A stretch of DNA of 64,000 bases, from positions 254,599 to 318,598 of the forward strand of contig JAMLIB010000002.1 in assembly GCA_023954415.1 (NCBI GenBank), written 5' to 3'. This DNA is from Trueperaceae bacterium. Lineage in GTDB: Bacteria > Deinococcota > Deinococci > Deinococcales > Trueperaceae. A program made the translations under genes and the position numbers. How positions within the stretch are numbered: the stretch's first letter is position 1; every line of letters begins with the position of its first letter. The notes under the pieces were generated by a model. It did no database searches and was not told the DNA's origin. It worked only from the letters and a program-made list of their open reading frames with translations. Shown one piece after another: positions 8,697-17,544 of the stretch.

Positions 8697-10015
8697 GCGA
8701 ACCCGCAACCACGAACCCGCGGCCCTGGGCATCTCCGCAGCCGGTCGGCGCGGCCCAACCCGCCCGGAGTCGAGCCCTCGATCGCATCCTCGCCGCCGTG
8801 GAGCACCAGTCCGCCTACCGCGCAGAGTGCGTCGGGCTCGTACCGACCGAGAACCTGCTCAGCCCGGCAGCCCGTGGGGTGATGGGGTCCGACCTCGGGC
8901 ACCGCTACCTGTTCCAGAACCCGCAGTGGCGCTACGTCGGCGGGAAGCACCTGGCCGAGGTCGAGTCGCTGGCACAGAAGCTGGCGCGCGACCTGTTCGG
9001 CGCCCGCCACGCGAACGTGCGCCCGCTCTCGGGCGAGAACTGCACCAACATCGTGATCCACTCCGTGCTCAGGCGGGGCGGCACCTTCTACCACCTCGCC
9101 ATGGAGGACGGCGGCCACTTCGCCGCCAGGAGCGTGGCGGCGCGCCTCACCGACGACCTGCGCCTGATCCCCTACGACGCCGCCAGCGCCGGCATCGACC
9201 TGGCCGGCTGCGCCCGGGCCTTCCAGGCCGCGCCGCCGGACGTCGTCTACCTGGACGCTTCGATGATCCTCTTCGCCCACCCCGTCAGGGAGTTGCGGCG
9301 TTTGGCCGGTCCCGACGCCGTCATCGTCTACGACGCCTCGCAGGTCCTCGGCCTGCTGGCGGGCGGCATCTTCCAGGACCCGCTGCGCGAGGGCGCGGAC
9401 GTGCTGTCCGGCAGCACGCACAAGTCGCTGCCGGGGCCGCAGAAGGGCCTGATCCTGACCGACCGCGACGACATCGCCGCGCGCATAGAGGCGACGATCT
9501 TCCCGGGCCACGTCTCCAACTTCCACCTCCACCACGTCGCCGCCCTGGCCATCACGCTGGCCGAGGCGCAGGAGTACGGCGCCGCCTACGCGCGCCAGAC
9601 GGTGGCGAACGCGCGCGCCCTCGGCCGCGAGCTGGCGCGCCTCGGCCTGGCGGTCCAAGGCGGCGAGCGCGTGACGGACTCGCATCAGGTATGGCTCGAC
9701 GCGAGCCCGCTCGCCACCCCGGACGAGGCCGTCGAGGCGCTGCACGACGCCAACCTGATCGCCAACGTCAACCTCATCCCGTCGCTGCGCCGCAAGGGGC
9801 TGCGCCTCGGCACGCCCGAGGTGACGCGCCTGGGCATGCGCGAGCCCGAGATGGCGCGGCTCGCCGCGCTCGTGCACGCGACGCTGGCCGGCGAGGAGCC
9901 CCGCGTCCAGGTACGCGAACGCGTCATGGACCTCGCCCGGCGCTTCCGGACCGTCCATTACTGCCACCCCGCGGCCGCTGCCCCGGGAGCGCCGGCGACC
10001 GCCGAGGCCGCGTGA
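8693..10015 (+). CDS. Serine hydroxymethyltransferase-like PLP enzyme
   Basis: A 440-residue fold-type I PLP enzyme of the SHMT superfamily. Matches to SHMT landmarks are PTENLLS (residues 51-57, compare SENF), RYVGGKHLAEVESLA, the HF segment at about 142, and STHKSLPGPQKG (241-252) with the expected Schiff-base Lys244. It differs from true GlyA: the usual DMAHIAG stretch is YDASQVLGLLAG (213-224), so the residue normally His near the cofactor is Gln or Ser. Its stop overlaps the start of an aconitase-family gene. I do not know the substrate; glycine-dependent aldol or hydroxymethyl chemistry is an inference from the family. A bona fide glyA is not in view. Confidence 0.75.
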   Translation: MSEPATTNPRPWASPQPVGAAQPARSRALDRILAAVEHQSAYRAECVGLVPTENLLSPAARGVMGSDLGHRYLFQNPQWRYVGGKHLAEVESLAQKLARDLFGARHANVRPLSGENCTNIVIHSVLRRGGTFYHLAMEDGGHFAARSVAARLTDDLRLIPYDAASAGIDLAGCARAFQAAPPDVVYLDASMILFAHPVRELRRLAGPDAVIVYDASQVLGLLAGGIFQDPLREGADVLSGSTHKSLPGPQKGLILTDRDDIAARIEATIFPGHVSNFHLHHVAALAITLAEAQEYGAAYARQTVANARALGRELARLGLAVQGGERVTDSHQVWLDASPLATPDEAVEALHDANLIANVNLIPSLRRKGLRLGTPEVTRLGMREPEMARLAALVHATLAGEEPRVQVRERVMDLARRFRTVHYCHPAAAAPGAPATAEAA

Positions 10016-11919
10016 CACCGACCGGGTCACCGACGCTCATCGAGCGTCGGCTGGGCGCCCCGGCCGGCCGGGAGGTCGACCTCGCGGTCGACCTCATCGT
10101 GACCGACGACTGGACGACCCCCTCGCTCCTTCCGACGCTGAGCGCCCTCGGCACCGTGAGGTCCGCCGCGCCGCTCGTGCTCGTTCGCGACCATACCGGC
10201 CCGGCGGACACGTACGTGGGCGCGGAGCGCGACCGGGTCCTCGCGCTCCGGCAGGTCGAGGAGGAGTTCGCGGTCCGCTTCGGCGCCGAGCGCATAACGG
10301 GTCAGGGGATACAACATCACGCCCTCCCGGCCAGCGGCCGCCTGCGCCCTGGCATGCTGGTGCTCGGCAACGACTCGCACACGCCCACGTTGGGCGCCCA
10401 CGGGGTCACGGCGTTCGCGGCGCAGCCCATCACCCTCGCCGTGGCGATCCACACGGGACGCTTCGTCGTTCGCGTGCCGGAGACGGTGCACGTGCGCGTC
10501 GTCGGCCGACTGCGTGGCGACGTCACGGTGCGCGACGCAGCCCTCACCCTCCTCGACCTCCTGCGCGGCGGCGGGTCCGTTCCCCGCCTCGCCACCGGCA
10601 GGGCGCTGGAGTTCGGCGGCCCCGGCCTGGCGCGCCTCACCAGCGCCGAGCGCGCCGTCCTGGCCAACGTCACACCCGAGGCCGTGGCCGTCACCGCGGT
10701 CTTCTCCGGCGAGGCGCCTCCTCAGAGGTCGGGAACGGTCGTCACGCTCGACCTCGCCCAAGTGCTGCCGTCGGTGGCGCGCAGCGGCCAGCCGTCCGAC
10801 GTCGTGCCGCTGGCGCGGCTCGGCGCCGTGCGCGTGGACCGCGTGTTCGTCGGCACGTGCGCCGGCGGGACCTACGAGGAGATCGCCGCGTTCGCTGCCG
10901 CGCTGGGAGCGCGCGCGGCGATCCCGACCGTCGTGGCGCCCGCCTCTACCGGCGTGCTCGAGCGGCTGAGCGCGGAAGGCATCGCACGGCGGCTCGAGGA
11001 TGCCGGTGTGACACTGCTCGCGCCCGGGTGCGGACCGTGCTTCGGCTTCGGGATGAGCCGCCTCGAGGACGACGAGGTGGCCGTCGTGACCGGGAACCGC
11101 AACAGCGTCGGCCGCATGGGCTCGCCCCACGCCCGGATCGTCCTGGCCGCCGGCCGCACGGCCGGGCAGGCCGCCAGCACCGGGTGGCTGAACCAGCCGG
11201 CCGCCACAGGCGGTGGCGGAGCGAGCGCAGCCAACGAGCCTCGCGGGGCGGACACCGTACATGCCGACAGGGATGCCGGGGCGCGGACCGTACGCGCCGG
11301 CCGTCAAGCCGAGGCGGCGCTCGCGCATACAGACCGCGCCCCCGCGCCGACGGTCGTCTGGCCCACCACCGGCAACGTCGTCAGGCTACTCGGCCTCGTC
11401 TCCACCGACGACCTGACCCCTTCCAGCGTGCCCGGCGTGGGGACGTCGAGCGACGCCGACCCGCGCGTGGCCCGGCGGCTGCTGCTGCACCACGTCGACC
11501 CGAGCGCCGCCGACCGCTCCCTGGAGGGCACCGTCCTCGTGGGAGACGAGAACTTCGGCATGGGCAGCAACCGGGCGTCCTCCATCAGGGCCTTGGTGCA
11601 GGCGGGCGTGCGCGCCGTGATCGCCCCGAGCATCGCGCCGCTCTACGCCTCGGGCGCGCGCGACGAGGGGCTGCCGGCCATCACCCTCGCGGACGAGGCG
11701 TTCTACGGGGCCCTGACACCGGAGGCACTGCTGGAGTTGGACCTCGCCGCCGGCACCGTGACGGTCCGCTCGGTCGCTCCCGGACGACCGGCGGCCTCCG
11801 ACCTGCGCCGCTTCCGCTTCGCCCCGGCGGGCCCTCACGAGGCGGCCGTTCTCGCGGCCGGCGGCGCCGTACCGTACCTGCGCGGTCCGGGGGGCTGTGC
11901 AATGGCCAGCAGGACGTGA
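10012..11919 (+). CDS. Aconitase/isopropylmalate-isomerase family enzyme, large and small domains fused
   Basis: A 635-residue protein joining a LeuC-like [4Fe-4S] domain (about 1-385), a low-complexity linker (about 390-450) and a LeuD-like swivel domain (about 455-635). Cluster ligands are recognisable as Cys283 in GTCAGG and Cys340/Cys343 in PGCGPC. Substrate-site motifs are DHT (60-62), GNDSHT (119-124), NRNSVGRMGS (362-371) and, in the swivel, NFGMGSNRASS. It presumably catalyses a dehydration/hydration of a carboxylic acid. The GTG start (10012) overlaps the TGA of the SHMT-like gene, so the two are co-translated. No leuA or leuB neighbours it, so an ordinary leucine role is not supported. 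Confidence 0.8.
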   Translation: MTPTGSPTLIERRLGAPAGREVDLAVDLIVTDDWTTPSLLPTLSALGTVRSAAPLVLVRDHTGPADTYVGAERDRVLALRQVEEEFAVRFGAERITGQGIQHHALPASGRLRPGMLVLGNDSHTPTLGAHGVTAFAAQPITLAVAIHTGRFVVRVPETVHVRVVGRLRGDVTVRDAALTLLDLLRGGGSVPRLATGRALEFGGPGLARLTSAERAVLANVTPEAVAVTAVFSGEAPPQRSGTVVTLDLAQVLPSVARSGQPSDVVPLARLGAVRVDRVFVGTCAGGTYEEIAAFAAALGARAAIPTVVAPASTGVLERLSAEGIARRLEDAGVTLLAPGCGPCFGFGMSRLEDDEVAVVTGNRNSVGRMGSPHARIVLAAGRTAGQAASTGWLNQPAATGGGGASAANEPRGADTVHADRDAGARTVRAGRQAEAALAHTDRAPAPTVVWPTTGNVVRLLGLVSTDDLTPSSVPGVGTSSDADPRVARRLLLHHVDPSAADRSLEGTVLVGDENFGMGSNRASSIRALVQAGVRAVIAPSIAPLYASGARDEGLPAITLADEAFYGALTPEALLELDLAAGTVTVRSVAPGRPAASDLRRFRFAPAGPHEAAVLAAGGAVPYLRGPGGCAMASRT

Positions 11920-11958
11920 AGCCGCCGCCGTCCCGTTCCTCCGCGGTCCGGGGGCCGG
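11861..11958. repeat. Imperfect duplication of the 3' end of the aconitase-like gene
   Basis: The segment at 11861-11896, which encodes GAVPYLRGPGG, recurs about 60 bases later at 11921-11958, after the stop. The two copies share CGCGGTCCGGGGG exactly and align over about 35 bases with a handful of mismatches. Confidence 0.6.
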
Positions 11959-12029
11959 CCGCGCACGAGCCTGCCTAGCACCGGTCGGCAGTAGCCGTGG
12001 CGCGCCCTCCCCCGCGCGCTGCTCGGCGC

Positions 12030-12035
12030 TAACGT
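12030..12035 (+). promoter_or_regulatory. -10 box, leaderless promoter of comM
   Basis: TAACGT, then 6 bases, then the GTG start at 12042. There is no ribosome-binding site, and this spacing is part of the reason for choosing the GTG. Confidence 0.5.
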
Positions 12036-12041
12036 CGCCGT

Positions 12042-13553
12042 GTGTTCGCCGCCGTCTCCTCCGCCACCATCCAGGGGGTGGACGCCCTGGAGGTGCGCGT
12101 CGAGGCGTTCACGAGCGGGGGCCTGCCCAGCTTCACCATCGTCGGGCTGCCCGGCGCCGCGGTGCAGGAGTCGCGCGAGCGCGTGCGGGCCAACCTCAAG
12201 CTCCTCGGGTACCCCCTGCCGCCCAGCCGCATCCTCGTCAACCTGGCGCCGGCCGACGTGCGCAAGGAGGGGCCGGCGCTCGACCTGCCGATCGCCCTCG
12301 CGCTGCTCGCGTCCGACCGGCGCCTGCCTCTGAGCGCCCTCGAGGGGCTCGTCGCGTTCGGGGAGCTGGCGCTCGACGGCAGCTTGCGGCCCGCGCGCGG
12401 AGGGGTGGCCATCGCCAGCATGGCTTCCCTCAAGGCGCGAGCGAACGGCGGACCGGCGCGCGTCCTCGCTCCTCCGGCCAACGCGGTCGAAGCCGCGCTC
12501 GTGCCGGGCGTCACCGTGTTCGCCCCGACCGACTTGGCCGCGGCCGTCGCTCACCTCACGGGTCGCGCGCCACTCCAGCCCGTAGCGCCCCCGCCGCCGG
12601 GCGGTGACGAGCCGGCCGCGCCCCTCCACGACCTCGCCGCCGTGCGCGCTCAGGCGCTCGCCCGCCGCGCTCTCGAGGTGGCCGCCGCCGGGCGGCACAA
12701 CCTACTGCTCACGGGGCCGCCGGGGGCGGGCAAGAGCATGCTGGCGCGCTGCCTGCCTGGCATCCTGCCGCCGCTGACGGACCCCGAGGCCATCGAGGTA
12801 ACGCGCGTCCACTCAAGCGCCGGCCGCCCGGCGAGCGGCCTCATGCGCACCCCGCCGTTCCGCCAGCCCCACCACTCCGGGTCGGAGGCCGGCATCGTCG
12901 GCGGGGGCGCGGTGCCGAGGCCGGGCGAGGCGAGCCTGGCGCACCTCGGTGTCCTGTTCCTCGACGAGCTCCCCGAGTTCTCGCGCGCGGTGCTCGAGGC
13001 GTTGCGGCAACCCCTCGAAGAGGGCGTCGTAACCATCTCGCGGGCCAGCGGCAGCGTAAGCTTGCCCGCCGCCTTCCAACTCGTCGCCGCGCGCAACCCG
13101 TGCCCCTGCGGCTACCACGGCGCGCACGACGGCCCCCAGCCGTGCACTTGCCACCCGGCGGCAGTGGTGCGCTACCAGCGCCGGTTGTCCGGCCCGCTCC
13201 TCGACCGCATGGACCTGCTCGTGGACGTCGCGCGCCTCACGGACACGGAGCTCGTGAACGCGCAGCCGGGCGAGGCGAGCGCCATCGTCGCCACCCGCGT
13301 GTCCCGCGCTCGCGACCGAGCTCTGCAGCGCCAGGGCTTCGTGAACTCGCAGCTCACAGGCAGGTCGCTGGCCCTGCACGCCGCCAGCGGGCCGGTCGGG
13401 CAGGCGGTGCTCGCCAAGCTCGTGCGCAGCCTCAGGCCGTCCGCTCGAGGCTACGACCGCCTGTTGCGCGTGGCGCGCACCGTCGCCGACCTGGCCGGCG
13501 AGGACGCGGTGCTGCCCGAGCACCTGCTCGAGGCGGCGGCGTACCGGGGCTGA
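12042..13553 (+). CDS. comM: ComM/YifB-type Mg-chelatase-like AAA+ ATPase
   Basis: A 503-residue ComM family protein, a hexameric helicase that promotes branch migration during natural transformation. An N-terminal ChlI-type domain (residues 1-165, with FTIVGLPGAAVQESRERV) precedes the AAA+ core with Walker A GPPGAGKS at 225-232 and Walker B VLFLDELPEFS. The zinc-binding-like CPCGYHGAHDGPQPCTC follows, and a C-terminal helical domain (RSLRPSARGYDRLLRVART) ends the protein. Length is normal for the family. Start at GTG 12042, preceded by a leaderless-type box. The last codons and stop are repeated just downstream. Confidence 0.92.
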   Translation: MFAAVSSATIQGVDALEVRVEAFTSGGLPSFTIVGLPGAAVQESRERVRANLKLLGYPLPPSRILVNLAPADVRKEGPALDLPIALALLASDRRLPLSALEGLVAFGELALDGSLRPARGGVAIASMASLKARANGGPARVLAPPANAVEAALVPGVTVFAPTDLAAAVAHLTGRAPLQPVAPPPPGGDEPAAPLHDLAAVRAQALARRALEVAAAGRHNLLLTGPPGAGKSMLARCLPGILPPLTDPEAIEVTRVHSSAGRPASGLMRTPPFRQPHHSGSEAGIVGGGAVPRPGEASLAHLGVLFLDELPEFSRAVLEALRQPLEEGVVTISRASGSVSLPAAFQLVAARNPCPCGYHGAHDGPQPCTCHPAAVVRYQRRLSGPLLDRMDLLVDVARLTDTELVNAQPGEASAIVATRVSRARDRALQRQGFVNSQLTGRSLALHAASGPVGQAVLAKLVRSLRPSARGYDRLLRVARTVADLAGEDAVLPEHLLEAAAYRG

Positions 13554-13589
13554 GCACCCGCTCGAGGCGGCGTACCGGGGCTGACACCC
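13526..13589. repeat. Tandem duplication of the last codons and stop of comM
   Basis: Positions 13526-13559 and 13560-13589 are two copies of a GCTCGAGGCGGCG...TACCGGGGCTGA...CACCC unit. The second copy lacks 3 bases of the GCG run and one more base. The first holds the real end (LEAAAYRG and stop); the second lies outside the gene. Confidence 0.8.
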
Positions 13590-13907
13590 GCGGAGGGGCC
13601 GGTCGGCCCGCATCGGGGCCGAGGAGCCCCGAGAGCCGCAGTCCCGTCGTTCGCAAGGGCGGTCCGCCCCCGCCGTGAGTCGAGCCTGGCGTCCGTGGCG
13701 GTCGACGGCAGCAGGGCCGGCAACGGTCCCGTCAAGATGAGAGTCCGATTACATCCTCATGAGCGACTTGGCGCGCCGAAGCGCGACCCTCACGCTCGGA
13801 TGGGCCAAAGAAGCGAAGCCGTTCCCATTCCGCTTCTTAACGCTTGTGCTAGGCTGGCGCTCAGAATCTGGGGCCAACCCTTCGCATGCCCCCGTATTCA
13901 TTTACCC
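13590..13907 (+). other. Intergenic region before the caa3 oxidase operon
   Basis: About 320 bases without a credible gene. A GGGGC/GCCCC hairpin is present at 13614-13629 without a T-run. The stretch from about 13740 is less GC-rich and probably holds the operon promoter, but I could not pick a convincing -35/-10 pair. Confidence 0.4.
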
Positions 13908-13919
13908 AAGGAGGGAATC

Positions 13920-15017
13920 GTGCCCATGAGGTGGTTGAGGCGGGCGTTGCCCGTCGCCTTTCTCGCGCCATTACTGGCCGGGTGCTCGCTCGACGGCGTC
14001 CAGTCGATCATGAGCCCCGCAGCCAGCATCGCGAGAGAGCAGCACGGTCTGTTCATGTGGACGTGGTACCTGAGCATCCCCGTCATGGTGGGTGTCTTCG
14101 GCGTGCTCTTCTACGTCCTCTTCAAGTACCGGCGGCGCAGGGACGACGAGATGCCGGACCAGTCTCACGGCAACCCGATGACCGAGGTCATCCTGACGAT
14201 CGTGCCGATCATCATCGTCATCATGGTCGCGGTGCCGTCCGTGCGCTCCATCTTCCGGACGCAGACGGTCGTGCAGGCCACGAGCGACGACGTCGTCATC
14301 CACGTGACCGGCTACCAGTGGTGGTGGAAGTTCGACTACCCGCAGTACGGCGTCACCACCGCCAACGAGATGCACATCCCGGCCGGCAAGCGCGTCATCC
14401 TTCAGCTCAACTCCGGCGACGTGGTTCACGCCTTCTGGGCGCCCCGCCTCGCAGGCAAGGTCGACCTCATCCCGAACCAGGACAACCGGCTGTGGTTCGA
14501 CACCGACCCGGACGGCACCGGCATCTTCACCGGCCAGTGCGCGGAGTTGTGCCTGGGCGCCCACGCCTACATGCGCTTCCGCATCGTCGTCAGCGAGCAG
14601 GACGAGTTCGACGACTGGGTGGCCGAATTCCAGCAGCCCGCCGTCGTGACGACCGCCACCGACCCCCTCATCGCCCAGGGCCGCCAGCTCGTCGCCAGCA
14701 AGGGCTGCATCGGCTGCCACAACATCGGCAACTACTCCGAGGGCGTGAAGTTCGGCCAGCCCCAGTACCCCGACCTCACCAACTTCGGCCTGCGCCACAC
14801 GGTGGGGGCGGCCATCCTGGACGCCACGCCCGAGAACGTCGCCACGTGGATCCGCGACCCGCAAGAGGTCAAGCCGGGCGCGCGCATGCCGACGCTCTGG
14901 CAGGCCAACGACCCCAACCGTGACCAGGAGGCGGCAGCCATCGCCGCTTACCTGCTGAGCCTCGGCGTCGAGGACGGCACGCAGGCGCTGGCCCAGGCTT
15001 CGACTGGAGGCAACTGA
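13920..15017 (+). CDS. ctaC: Cytochrome c oxidase subunit II fused to cytochrome c (caa3 type)
   Basis: A 365-residue lipoprotein subunit carrying the CuA centre. The N-terminal signal ends in the lipobox LLAGC (Cys22). Two membrane helices follow (about 42-65 and 85-105), then the cupredoxin domain with GYQWWWKF and the CuA ligands C207AELCLGAHAYM (Cys207, Cys211, His215, Met218). A cytochrome c domain with CIGCH (263-267) completes the caa3 layout. AGGAGG at 13909-13914 is 5 bases from GTG 13920, favouring it over ATG 13926. The stop overlaps ctaD by one base (TGATG). Confidence 0.95.
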   Translation: MPMRWLRRALPVAFLAPLLAGCSLDGVQSIMSPAASIAREQHGLFMWTWYLSIPVMVGVFGVLFYVLFKYRRRRDDEMPDQSHGNPMTEVILTIVPIIIVIMVAVPSVRSIFRTQTVVQATSDDVVIHVTGYQWWWKFDYPQYGVTTANEMHIPAGKRVILQLNSGDVVHAFWAPRLAGKVDLIPNQDNRLWFDTDPDGTGIFTGQCAELCLGAHAYMRFRIVVSEQDEFDDWVAEFQQPAVVTTATDPLIAQGRQLVASKGCIGCHNIGNYSEGVKFGQPQYPDLTNFGLRHTVGAAILDATPENVATWIRDPQEVKPGARMPTLWQANDPNRDQEAAAIAAYLLSLGVEDGTQALAQASTGGN

Positions 15018-16909
15018 TGGCCACCGCGCCCACCGTCACGAGCCCTACCCGGGGCAAGATCTTCAACCGCCCGACGTGGACCACCGGCGTCGGCTCGTGG
15101 TTGACCACCATCGATCACAAGCGCCTCGGCCTGCTCTACATCTGCACGGCGTTCATGTTCATGATCTTCGCCGCCGTGGAAGCCGGCCTGATCCGGTTGC
15201 AGCTCCTGTCGCCGACGATGAACATCGTCAACCCCGACCACTTCAACCAGCTCTTCACCATGCACGGCGTCACGATGGTGTTCCTCGCCATCATGCCGCT
15301 CGGCATCGGTCTGGCCAACTACTTCGTGCCGCTCCAGATAGGCGCGCGCGACCTCGCGTTCCCCCGCCTGAACGCGTTCGGTTACTGGATCTACGCGCTC
15401 GGCGGCCTCATGATCTACACGTCGTGGTTCCTGGGCGGCGCCCCTGACGTCGGTTGGTTCGCCTACGCGCCCCTCACGTCGCTGTCGCACAACCCCGGCC
15501 TCGGCGTCGACTTCTACATGTTCGGCCTGTTCATCAGCGGCATCGGCACCACCGGCACCGCCATGAACCTCATCGTGACGATCATCAACATGCGCGCGCC
15601 CGGCATGACGATGATGCGCGTGCCCGTGTTCACGTGGATGATCCTCATCATGTCGTTCATGATCATCTACGCCTTCCCGCCGCTCACCATCGCGTTCATC
15701 GAGGTCATCCTCGACCGCACCTTCGGCACGCTCTTCTTCGTGCAGGAGGCCGGGGCGCTGCCCATCTTGTGGCAGCACCTCTTCTGGATCTTCGGGCACC
15801 CCGAGGTGTACATCATCATCCTGCCGGCCTTCGGGGTCATCAGCGAGATCATCCCGACGTTCTCGCGCAAGTCGCTCTTCGGCTACCCGGTGATGATCCT
15901 CTCCGGCATCCTCATCGGCTTCATGGGCGCGGCCGTGTGGACGCACCACATGTTCACGACCGGCCTCGGCCCCGTCGTCAACACCGCGTTCTCACTCACG
16001 TCCTTCGTGATCGGCATACCGACGGGCATCAAGATCTTCAACTGGCTCGGCACGATGTGGGGCGGCAGTATCCGGTTCACCACACCGATCATCTACGCGA
16101 TCGCCTTCCTCATCACGTTCACGCTTGGCGGCATCACGGGCATCATGCTCGCCATGCCGACCTTCGACGCCCAGGTGCATGACACCTACTTCGTCGTGGC
16201 GCACTTCCACTACGTGATGGGCGGTGGCGCCCTTCTCTCATACCTCGGGGCGCTGTACTACTGGTTCCCCAAGATGACGGGCAGGATGATGTCCGAGCGC
16301 CTCGGCAAGATCGCGGCCTTCATCACCGTGATCGGCTTCCACGGCATCTTCTTCCCGCAGCACATCGCGGGGCTCCTCGGCATGCCGCGCCGCATCCAGA
16401 CGTACCCGGCCGGCATCGGCCTCGAGCTGTGGAACGCTCTCTCCACCGTCGGCAGTTGGCTCATGGGTATCGGCCTGGTCCTCATCGCCATCAACGTCAT
16501 CCACGGGCTCACGCGCGGCAAGCGCGTAGGCGACGACCCCTGGGACGCCCGCACGCTCGAGTGGGAGACCTCCTCTCCCCCGCCCTACTACGACTTCAAG
16601 GTGCAGCCCGTCGTGAACTCCCTCGACCCGCTGTGGGCCAGGAAGCACCCCGAGGCCATGCACGTCACGCCACCGGCGCCTGACGCCGGAGCGAAGTACG
16701 ACGCGGGCGGCATCCACATCCCGGGCCAGTCCTGGTACCCGTTCCTCGCGAGCGCCGCCATCATGTTCGGCTGCTACGCCCTCATGTACGACAACTTCAT
16801 CCTCGCCATCGTCTGCGGCCTGTTCTTCATCTTCACGATCTTCGGGTGGGCTTTCGAGGGCGTAGGCGGCCACCACGTGCACTTCGACGGTGCCAAGGAG
16901 AACGCATGA
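15017..16909 (+). CDS. ctaD: Cytochrome c oxidase subunit I
   Basis: A 630-residue haem-copper oxidase subunit I of the inner membrane, reducing O2 and pumping protons. Ligands are visible: His83 for the low-spin haem, the cross-linked His261 and Tyr265 in HPEVY with the D-channel glutamate Glu263, CuB His310-His311 in WTHHMF, and His396/His398 in VAHFHYVMGG. The GHPEV motif puts it in the A1-type oxidases. After the twelve-helix core the C-terminus carries about two extra hydrophobic segments (FLASAAIMFGCYALMY and FILAIVCGLFFIFTIFGW) and a His-rich end. It overlaps both neighbours in the operon. Confidence 0.97.
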   Translation: MATAPTVTSPTRGKIFNRPTWTTGVGSWLTTIDHKRLGLLYICTAFMFMIFAAVEAGLIRLQLLSPTMNIVNPDHFNQLFTMHGVTMVFLAIMPLGIGLANYFVPLQIGARDLAFPRLNAFGYWIYALGGLMIYTSWFLGGAPDVGWFAYAPLTSLSHNPGLGVDFYMFGLFISGIGTTGTAMNLIVTIINMRAPGMTMMRVPVFTWMILIMSFMIIYAFPPLTIAFIEVILDRTFGTLFFVQEAGALPILWQHLFWIFGHPEVYIIILPAFGVISEIIPTFSRKSLFGYPVMILSGILIGFMGAAVWTHHMFTTGLGPVVNTAFSLTSFVIGIPTGIKIFNWLGTMWGGSIRFTTPIIYAIAFLITFTLGGITGIMLAMPTFDAQVHDTYFVVAHFHYVMGGGALLSYLGALYYWFPKMTGRMMSERLGKIAAFITVIGFHGIFFPQHIAGLLGMPRRIQTYPAGIGLELWNALSTVGSWLMGIGLVLIAINVIHGLTRGKRVGDDPWDARTLEWETSSPPPYYDFKVQPVVNSLDPLWARKHPEAMHVTPPAPDAGAKYDAGGIHIPGQSWYPFLASAAIMFGCYALMYDNFILAIVCGLFFIFTIFGWAFEGVGGHHVHFDGAKENA

Positions 16910-17529
16910 GCGCCGAAGCCTCAAGCCACGCCGCCTCCGGGGCGAGCGCCCATCCGGCGCCTTACCGTTCCTCCAAACTGCCGGACGTCAAGCTGCTCAT
17001 GTGGGTGTTCCTGGCGTCCGACACCATGTTCTTCGGGTCGCTCATCGGCACGTACCTCGCCTACCGTGAGCGCAGCCTCGTCGGGCCCTTCCCGCAGGAC
17101 CTGTTCGACATCCCGCTGACCACCGTCAGCACGTTCGTGCTCCTCATGTCGAGCTTCCTGATGGTCCTGAGCCTGCACGCGCTGCGCCAGAACGACATCG
17201 GGAAGTTCCGCCTCTGGACCGCGGGCGTCGCCTTCTTCGGCGCCATCTTCCTCGGCTTCCAGGTCTTCGAGTTCACCCACTTCGCGCACGCCGGCCTAAG
17301 CATCCACCAGAACCTCTTCGGCACGACCTTCTTCATCCTGACTGGCACCCACGGGGTCCACGTGACGGTCGGGGTCATCTGGCTGGTGAGCCTGCTCGTG
17401 ACCTCCTACATACGGCCCATGAAGGCCAAGGACGCCGTCTACCTGGAGATCGCGGGCCTCTACTGGCACTTCGTCGACATCGTGTGGATCGTCATCTTCA
17501 CGGTCGTCTACCTCGTGGAATTCGTGTGA
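16906..17529 (+). CDS. ctaE: Cytochrome c oxidase subunit III
   Basis: A 207-residue membrane subunit of the oxidase with five predicted helices, the shorter five-helix form typical of bacterial caa3 and bo3 enzymes. Recognisable parts are FLASDTMFFGSLIGTYLAYR, FEFTHF with the conserved acidic residue, and the HVTVGVIWL and YWHFVDIVWIVIFTVVYL helices. ATG 16906 overlaps the ctaD stop as ATGA. Unlike the Thermus caa3 enzyme, subunits I and III are separate genes here. Confidence 0.95.
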   Translation: MSAEASSHAASGASAHPAPYRSSKLPDVKLLMWVFLASDTMFFGSLIGTYLAYRERSLVGPFPQDLFDIPLTTVSTFVLLMSSFLMVLSLHALRQNDIGKFRLWTAGVAFFGAIFLGFQVFEFTHFAHAGLSIHQNLFGTTFFILTGTHGVHVTVGVIWLVSLLVTSYIRPMKAKDAVYLEIAGLYWHFVDIVWIVIFTVVYLVEFV

Positions 17530-17544
17530 GCGGGGCGCGAGAGA

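Noticed and set aside
10027-11328. Long open frame antisense to the aconitase-like gene
   Set aside because: Composition is Arg/Gly/His-rich without recognisable domains, and the opposite strand encodes clear Fe-S and substrate motifs.
13614-13629. Terminator for comM
   Set aside because: The GGGGC/GCCCC hairpin is short and has no T-run on either strand.
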